A DNA stretch of 40,036 bases from Oscillatoriaceae cyanobacterium M33_DOE_052. GTDB taxonomy: Bacteria > Cyanobacteriota > Cyanobacteriia > Cyanobacteriales > Laspinemataceae. Both the position numbers and the translations under genes were made by a program. Shown piece by piece: positions 35,692 to 40,036 of the stretch. The stretch lies in NCBI GenBank assembly GCA_015296065.1, contig DVDU01000018.1:1-40036 (forward strand). The letters run 5' to 3'. Each line of letters starts with the position of its first letter. The stretch's first letter is position 1. A model generated the notes under the pieces. It searched no databases. It was not told the origin of the DNA and saw only the letters and a program-made list of their open reading frames with translations.

Positions 35692-36750
35692 TTGAGCAGA
35701 CCAGCACACGGGGGGAATTTGGCCTGGGCAGCTACACTGGCAGACTGCCCCCCCGAGGCGATCGTCGATTTTTCGGCGAGTATTAGTCCTCTCGGACCAC
35801 CCCCATCGGTGCTGGCTGCGATTCAAACCCACTTCCGTGATATAGCAGCTTACCCGGATATCAATTACGGGAAGCTGCGGCAAGCTCTGGCGGGAGGACA
35901 TCAAATTCCCGCCGAGTGGATTCTTCCGGGTAATGGTGCGGCAGAATTATTGACTTGGGCGGGTTGGGATTTGGCTGCTTTGGGGCAGGTACTTTTGCTG
36001 ACGCCCGCTTTTGGTGACTACCGCCGCTGTCTGAAGGCTTTTAACGCCAATGTGGTGGAGTGGCCGTTATCTTTAGTTGGTGGTTCTCTACTGCCAATCC
36101 CGGAGCCCGGAGGAGCTATATCTCGGGGACTGCTGCTGAATAATCCTCACAATCCCACGGGTCAGCTCTTCCGTCGGGAGGAAATTTTGCCCTATCTTGA
36201 TGAGTTGGCTCTGGTGGTGGTGGATGAGGCGTTTATGGATTTTTTGCCGCCGCCAGAGCAGCAGAGTTTGATAGATGCGGTGGCGCAATATCCCAATTTG
36301 GTGATATTGCGCTCTTTGACTAAGTTTTACAGTTTACCGGGTTTGCGGTTGGGTTACGCGATCGCCCACCCAGACCGCCTCCGCTCCTGGCAGCAACGCC
36401 GGGACCCCTGGCCGGTGAATGTTCTCGCCGCTGCTGCTGGGGTCGCCGCTTTGGGGGATGTGGAGTTTCAGCAACAAACCTGGTCTTGGCTACCACCAGC
36501 AAGAGCCGAGTTATTTAGTGGTTTACAGGCAATTCCTGGTATCAACCCCCTCCCCAGTGTGGCGAATTTTTTGCTGGTGGAAATGGCGGATGCACTAGAG
36601 TTGCAGGAAAAGTTACTTCGCTACCACCGGATTTTAATTCGTGACTGCTTGAGTTTCCCGGAATTGGGAGGGCGCTATTTCCGCGTGGCTGTGCGCACTG
36701 GGAAAGAAAATCAGCGTCTGGTCAGGGCGATCGCAGAAGTTGTATCCTAA
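35692..36750 (+). CDS. cobD: PLP-dependent threonine-phosphate decarboxylase CobD (HisC-like)
   Basis: The 352-residue aminotransferase class I/II fold has HGGNLAWAA and VDFSASISPLGPP near the N-terminus, YPDINYGKLRQALA, NPHNPTGQ (151-157), VVDEAFMDF and the PLP-binding Lys211 in SLTKFYSLPGLRLGY. The N-terminal pattern is typical of CobD/CobC, which decarboxylates threonine phosphate to aminopropanol phosphate for the lower loop of cobalamin. HisC is the main alternative. TTG 35692 is chosen because it yields MSRPAHGGNLAW; no ATG is possible nearby. It is 23 bases after HU and not near other cobalamin genes. Confidence 0.8.
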   Translation: MSRPAHGGNLAWAATLADCPPEAIVDFSASISPLGPPPSVLAAIQTHFRDIAAYPDINYGKLRQALAGGHQIPAEWILPGNGAAELLTWAGWDLAALGQVLLLTPAFGDYRRCLKAFNANVVEWPLSLVGGSLLPIPEPGGAISRGLLLNNPHNPTGQLFRREEILPYLDELALVVVDEAFMDFLPPPEQQSLIDAVAQYPNLVILRSLTKFYSLPGLRLGYAIAHPDRLRSWQQRRDPWPVNVLAAAAGVAALGDVEFQQQTWSWLPPARAELFSGLQAIPGINPLPSVANFLLVEMADALELQEKLLRYHRILIRDCLSFPELGGRYFRVAVRTGKENQRLVRAIAEVVS

Positions 36751-36802
36751 ATAATCGAGGCATCTGCCCGCCCAAACTGAAAATTTCCCCCACATCAATC
36801 AA

Positions 36803-38194
36803 GTGACTTTTGATTATGATTTAGTTATCATCGGCGACAGTCCCGCCGCCGTCACCGCCGCCATCACAGCGGCTCAGCTCAAAGCTCGCATTGCCCTGGT
36901 GCAAACTTCAGCCCATCCCCCCAACCCCCCATTCAACAAAATATTTATTCCTCTAGCCCCCCCCTTTGAAAGGGGGGTAGGGGGGGATTTTTGGGGGGGG
37001 GAAACTTCGGCCCAAAATCCCCAAATCCTTACCAACTATCTTGCCACTACTGTGGGGGAGGAATATTCTCCACCGGTACTCGCCTCAATGGGGATAGATG
37101 TAATTTATGGCAGCGGTGAGTTTCGCCCCAAACCCCAACTGGCGTTTGAAGTGGGCAACCGCCTCGTGCGATCGCGCCGTTACCTCCTCACCCCCCACCA
37201 TATACCCGCCATCCCCCCAATCGAAGGTCTCACCAACACCACCTATTACACTCACCACAGCATCCACACCATATCATACCAAAAACAACCTAAAAGCCTA
37301 ATTATCATCGGTAGTGACCCTCTAGGCATCCAATGGGCGCAAATTTTGGCCGGGATAGGAACCCGCGTCACCCTCATCACCGCCAGTCCCCACATCCTCC
37401 CCCAAGAAGACCCCGAAGTTGCCCAACTGCTACAAGCTCAATTACAAGCAGACGGGATTCGCCTCCTCACCAATACCAAAGTAACACAAGTTAAGCAAAT
37501 TGAAAATAACAAGTGGGTACAAGCAGGAAATCAAGCCATTGATGCTGATGAAATATTCCTCGCCACCGGCTATCAACCTGATATCCAAAACCTCAATTTA
37601 GAGCGAGTAGGCGTAGAAATTGCCCCCAACATTAGCATAAATGCCAAACTGCAAACTGTCAACCCCCGCATTTATGTTTGTGGCGAACTTCTCGGCAAAT
37701 CTCCTCAGCTCCATATAGCCAACTATGAAGCTAAAATCGCCGTCAAAAACGCCTTATTTTGGCCATTATTTAAATGCGATTATCGCCCCATTCCCTCGGT
37801 AATATTCACCAACCCCCAATTAGCCCGCATCGGCTTAACCGAAACCGAAGCTCGCGGACGTTACGGAGATGATATTTTGGTATTGCAGCAGTATTTCAAG
37901 AGCCTAATTTTGGCGCAACTGCGAGATGAAACTACTGGCTTTTGCAAAATTATCACCCGCCGTGGGGGGGACATCTTAGGCGTTCACATCATCGGGCCCG
38001 ATGCCAGAGAATTGATCAACACTTTGGCTCTAGCTATGGGGCGAGGTTTGAAAGTGCAGCACATCGCCTCCCTCACTCCGATTATACCCAGTTTATCAGA
38101 AATAATCCCCAAAACTGCAGAAATTTGGCACAAACACCGCCGCCGCCGTTGGCACAATTTCTTAGAAGCCTTTTTCAATTGGCGGCGGGGGTGA
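36803..38194 (+). CDS. FAD-dependent pyridine nucleotide oxidoreductase lacking redox-active cysteines
   Basis: The 463-residue protein resembles the lipoamide dehydrogenase/mercuric reductase class. It has an FAD dinucleotide fold (DYDLVIIGDSPAAVTAAI), an NAD(P)H fold (SLIIIGSDPLGIQWAQILAGIGTRVTLI), an ATGYQPD strand, NPRIYVCGELLG and a C-terminal dimerisation domain (PSVIFTNPQLARIGLTETEA). It lacks the CxxxxC disulfide after the first fold and the HPT-SE active-site pair (TPIIPSLSE here), so it cannot be a normal disulfide reductase. Residues 38-66 are coded by an inserted C/G-rich palindrome. GTG 36803 is the likely start. Substrate unknown. Confidence 0.85.
   Translation: MTFDYDLVIIGDSPAAVTAAITAAQLKARIALVQTSAHPPNPPFNKIFIPLAPPFERGVGGDFWGGETSAQNPQILTNYLATTVGEEYSPPVLASMGIDVIYGSGEFRPKPQLAFEVGNRLVRSRRYLLTPHHIPAIPPIEGLTNTTYYTHHSIHTISYQKQPKSLIIIGSDPLGIQWAQILAGIGTRVTLITASPHILPQEDPEVAQLLQAQLQADGIRLLTNTKVTQVKQIENNKWVQAGNQAIDADEIFLATGYQPDIQNLNLERVGVEIAPNISINAKLQTVNPRIYVCGELLGKSPQLHIANYEAKIAVKNALFWPLFKCDYRPIPSVIFTNPQLARIGLTETEARGRYGDDILVLQQYFKSLILAQLRDETTGFCKIITRRGGDILGVHIIGPDARELINTLALAMGRGLKVQHIASLTPIIPSLSEIIPKTAEIWHKHRRRRWHNFLEAFFNWRRG
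36914..37000. repeat. C/G-rich palindromic repeat inserted in frame in the oxidoreductase gene
   Basis: Poly-C and poly-G tracts with the core CCCCCCTTTGAAAGGGGGG (around 36959-36977) resemble the dispersed repeats that encode PPF-xRG-GG-like peptides in cyanobacteria. The 87 bp keep the frame open and encode 29 residues between the first FAD fold and the next helix. Confidence 0.7.
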
Positions 38195-38211
38195 TTGATG
38201 ATAGCCAAAAA

Positions 38212-38240
38212 GACTGTCATTCTTCAGGGGGATGACAGTC
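38212..38240 (+). terminator. Hairpin after the oxidoreductase gene
   Basis: GACTGTCAT (38212-38220) and ATGACAGTC (38232-38240) form a 9-bp stem, 17 bases after the stop. AAAATCC follows, so it is not a classical T-run terminator. 38241-38371 contains more poly-C/poly-G repeat DNA (for example AACCCCCCAGTAG) and no gene. Confidence 0.5.
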
Positions 38241-38371
38241 AAAATCCATACCTCACCAAACTGAGAACCTCTATAAATCATCATCCCCCAACCCCCCAGT
38301 AGTCCATAAAAAGATGTAGGGGGGCAGTCAAACCTCTAGGATGGAATGGCTACCTAATAATTAGCTAGGGC

Positions 38372-38420
38372 CAAGTGACAAAGGACAAATCAAGTGACAA
38401 AGGACTCTTGGACAAATGAC
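38372..38420 (+). repeat. Heptad array leading into the frameshifted gene
   Basis: AAGTGACAAAGGACAAATCA, then AAGTGACAAAGGACTC and TTGGACAAATGACC. The last unit supplies the ATG at 38416; an AAAGGA lies 11 bases upstream of it. Confidence 0.75.
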
Positions 38421-39350
38421 CCGATTTATCTACGACCAATTCACCAAACAATACATCCAGGAACTGTTAAGGCAATTAGGGCAAACTGAAACCAGCAAGA
38501 CTATGGCTTCAGAACGGCGAGAAATTGACATATTTTTCACGCCCAACCCGGAAAAATCGGGGCAGCAAGTCACTTAGGCTTACTGGGAAGATTGGCGACA
38601 ACTCCGGCGGTGTTTGAACCATTTAGTAACCCGGTAAAACCCAGAGAAATTTGTAGTTGTCTAGTAAAACTATTAGACCTCAAGGCAGAATTTGAACGCC
38701 AAGCGGTTCGGGAAAAAAGACGGCTCACTAAAGCCGAATCACCCCGGTTGTGGATGATCACACCCACAGCATCCGCCGCCGTCTTAGCCGAGTTTGGTGC
38801 TACCCTAGACTTAGAAAACTGGATGAGTGGCGTTTACTTCCTCGCGAAGGGACTGCAAAGCGCGATTATCGTCATCCACCAACTACCACCGACACCAGAA
38901 ACCCTATGGTTGCGGATTTTAGGCACGGGCAAAGTCCAAAAACAAGCCCTGCAAGAGCTGGAGCAACTACCACCAGATAATCCCACGCGAGAAACCACGC
39001 TAGAATTATTGTACAACCTGCGAGCCATGTTAGAAGCTCGGCAAAATTTAGCCCCAGAAGAGAAGGAGTTGATTATGGAACTATCACCCCTGTATTTAAA
39101 CCGGTTACAAACTGTTAAGGAAGAAGGCATCCAGCAAGGAGTCCAGCAAGGCATCCAGCAAGGCATCCAGCAAGGACAGAGGTTGCTAGTGGAAAACCTG
39201 CTGCAAGTGAAATTTGGCGCCGTGGATGCGGAATTAGCTCAAATTATCGAGGCGTTAATTGAAGTGCCCCCATTGGAGCAAGCCCAGTTGATTTTACAGC
39301 TATCCCGCGAGCAACTTTTAGCTCGGTTTGACCGTGAGGGTCAGGCATAA
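38416..39350 (+). pseudogene. Frameshifted DUF4351-type protein gene (Rpn-related family of cyanobacteria)
   Basis: ATG 38416 opens a 53-codon frame (MTRFIYDQFTKQYIQELL..., with REIDIFFTPNPE) that stops at TAG 38575-38577. The next frame, read as SHLGLLGRLATTPAVFEPF from about 38568, continues the same protein to TAA 39348-39350. One lost or gained base near 38560-38575 explains this. The combined product of about 310 residues matches a common family in filamentous cyanobacteria, with REID/FFTP, LWLRILGTGKVQKQAL and the DUF4351-like C-terminus (VENLLQVKFGAVDAELAQIIEAL). A TTG at 38592 could start a shorter product. It is unlikely to be programmed frameshifting, though this has not been tested. 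A QQGIQ tract (VQQGIQQGIQQGIQQG) marks an expanded repeat. Confidence 0.75.
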
Positions 39351-39365
39351 TTTGGTGATTTGTCC
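39013..39365 (+). repeat. First copy of a tandem-duplicated 3' end
   Basis: The 353 bp from ACAACCTGCGAGCC to GTGATTTGTCC are the source of the copy at 39465-39781. The first copy carries three extra repeat units (36 bp) in the CAGCAAGG(A/C) tract. Confidence 0.85.
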
Positions 39366-39368
39366 TCC

Positions 39369-39433
39369 AGAAACCGGGTTTCTACGGCAAATCTCCGTTA
39401 TGGTCAGAGATTCTTCAGAGAAACCCGGTTTCT
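39369..39433. mobile_element. 65-bp MITE-like element with terminal inverted repeats, copy 1
   Basis: AGAAACCGGGTTTCT (39369-39383) and AGAAACCCGGTTTCT (39419-39433) are exact reverse complements. They lie directly between the two copies of the duplicated gene end. No coding capacity. A related single arm is at 16316. Confidence 0.75.
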
Positions 39434-39464
39434 TTAGCCTTGGGTGCGAGAGTGGAAGCTGTAA

Positions 39465-39766
39465 ACAACCTGCGAGCCATGTTAGAAGCTCGGCAAAATT
39501 TAGCCCCAGAAGAGAAGGAGTTGATTATGGAACTATCACCCCTGTATTTAAACCGGTTACAAACTGTTAAAGAAGAAGGCATCCAGCAAGGACAGAGGTT
39601 GCTAGTGGAAAACCTGCTGCAAGTGAAATTTGGCGCCGTGGATGCGGAATTAGCTCAAATTATCGAGGCGTTAATTGAAGTTCCCCCATTGGAGCAAGCC
39701 CAGTTGATTTTACAGCTATCCCGCGAGCAACTTTTAGCTCGGTTTGACCGTGAGGGTCAGGCATAA
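39465..39766 (+). pseudogene. Duplicated 3' fragment of the DUF4351-type gene
   Basis: This fragment repeats the last 100 residues of the upstream protein (NNLRAMLEARQNLAPEEKEL to DREGQA). It lacks 12 residues of the QQGIQ tract. Only a few other base changes are seen, for example GTGCCC to GTTCCC. An open frame could begin upstream at 39440, but there is no start region of the family. It looks like the product of a recent duplication, not a gene. Confidence 0.8.
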
Positions 39767-39781
39767 TTTGGTGATTTGTCC
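39465..39781 (+). repeat. Second copy of the tandem duplication
   Basis: Same boundaries as the first copy at the left (ACAACCTGCG) and right (ATTTGTCC), except for a 36-bp deletion. The offset between copies is 452 bp before the deleted units and 416 bp after. Confidence 0.85.
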
Positions 39782-39794
39782 TTGGTGGGTGTTC

Positions 39795-39859
39795 AGAAAC
39801 CGGGCTTCTTGATTAAATCTCGGTTGGTGACGATAAACCTCAAGAGAAACCCGGTTTCT
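39795..39859. mobile_element. 65-bp MITE-like element, copy 2
   Basis: AGAAACCGGGCTTCT (39795-39809) and AGAAACCCGGTTTCT (39845-39859) are nearly perfect inverted ends. The length is the same as that of copy 1, but the internal sequence differs. It also follows a copy of the duplicated gene end. Confidence 0.7.
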
Positions 39860-39904
39860 TGGCTCCCAAACTCACAAAATTAACCAAAAAAATTTCCTGA
39901 CGGG

Positions 39905-39934
39905 GTGACAACCACCTCAAAAGCCTGATAGAAT
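39905..39934 (+). promoter_or_regulatory. Possible promoter near the right edge
   Basis: GTGACA (39905-39910), an 18-base spacer and TAGAAT (39929-39934) make a fair sigma70-like promoter. A TTGACA also occurs at 40013. The downstream gene lies outside the window. Confidence 0.3.
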
Positions 39935-40036
39935 CAAGGACATAGCCCTCAGACCCCGCTGAAAAAATGGGAGCTTATTCCTTCTAATTCGCATTAATTC
40001 TGTGATAATTTTTTGACAAAACTCAAGGCCGAGTAC

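Noticed and set aside
36803-38194. Mercuric reductase or lipoamide dehydrogenase
   Set aside because: The redox-active cysteine pair and the active-site His-Glu are missing.
1-40036. tRNA or rRNA genes
   Set aside because: No T-loop/anticodon pattern or rRNA signature was found on either strand by eye.

Overview
The window is chromosomal DNA of a cyanobacterium, most likely a filamentous Oscillatoriales-type strain. The evidence is the dense scatter of the HIP1 octamer GCGATCGC, the repertoire of pentapeptide-repeat proteins, WD40 proteins, a WD40 protein kinase, a pheophorbide-oxygenase-like Rieske protein and a cyanobacterial pilMNOQ cluster, and many short palindromic and tandem repeats between genes. 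I could not search databases, so gene names rest on motifs and domain architecture read by eye.

Layout. 1-2153: the C-terminal part of a large WD40/TPR protein, then an AbrB/MazE-type antitoxin and a PIN toxin gene cut short by a palindromic element. 2154-6398: an Rpn/DUF4351-type putative nuclease, an unknown 153-aa protein, a secreted helical-repeat protein and a SemiSWEET sugar transporter. 6399-11119: two convergent pentapeptide-repeat genes (one with zinc ribbon, coiled coil and membrane anchor), a peroxiredoxin/thioredoxin-like protein and a small membrane protein. 11120-17872: all minus strand, with mutS, a small exported protein, an SbmA/ABCD-type ABC transporter, a NUDIX hydrolase, a ferritin-like protein and a SLOG/TIGR00725 protein. 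17968-22983: a Rieske oxygenase, a divergent EF-G-like GTPase and a membrane-anchored TPR protein. 23087-26971: a WD40 protein kinase and a WD40 putative lipoprotein.

27000-40036: a Uma2-family nuclease, folC, the type IV pilus operon pilM-pilN-pilO-pilQ (actin-like ATPase, inner-membrane alignment proteins, outer-membrane secretin), the histone-like HU gene, a cobalamin-pathway aminotransferase-like decarboxylase (cobD), a FAD oxidoreductase lacking the redox cysteines, and a frameshifted DUF4351-type gene whose 3' end is duplicated in tandem.

The most unusual signal lies in the repeats rather than in one gene. Heptanucleotide arrays of the type GACAAAG/GACAAAT sit directly upstream of uma2, folC, pilM and the DUF4351-type pseudogene. 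In each case they can supply a -35-like hexamer, a Shine-Dalgarno-like AAAGGA, the start codon itself, or a combination of these. Other small elements end or enter coding sequence: a palindrome closes the PIN gene, one arm of a 65-bp element supplies the NUDIX stop codon, a C/G-rich palindrome lies in frame in the FAD oxidoreductase, and intergenic-type repeats form the linker of the WD40 kinase. The window therefore looks like a genome in which small repeats actively remodel gene starts, ends and linkers. No rRNA, tRNA, CRISPR array, complete insertion sequence or prophage was found.
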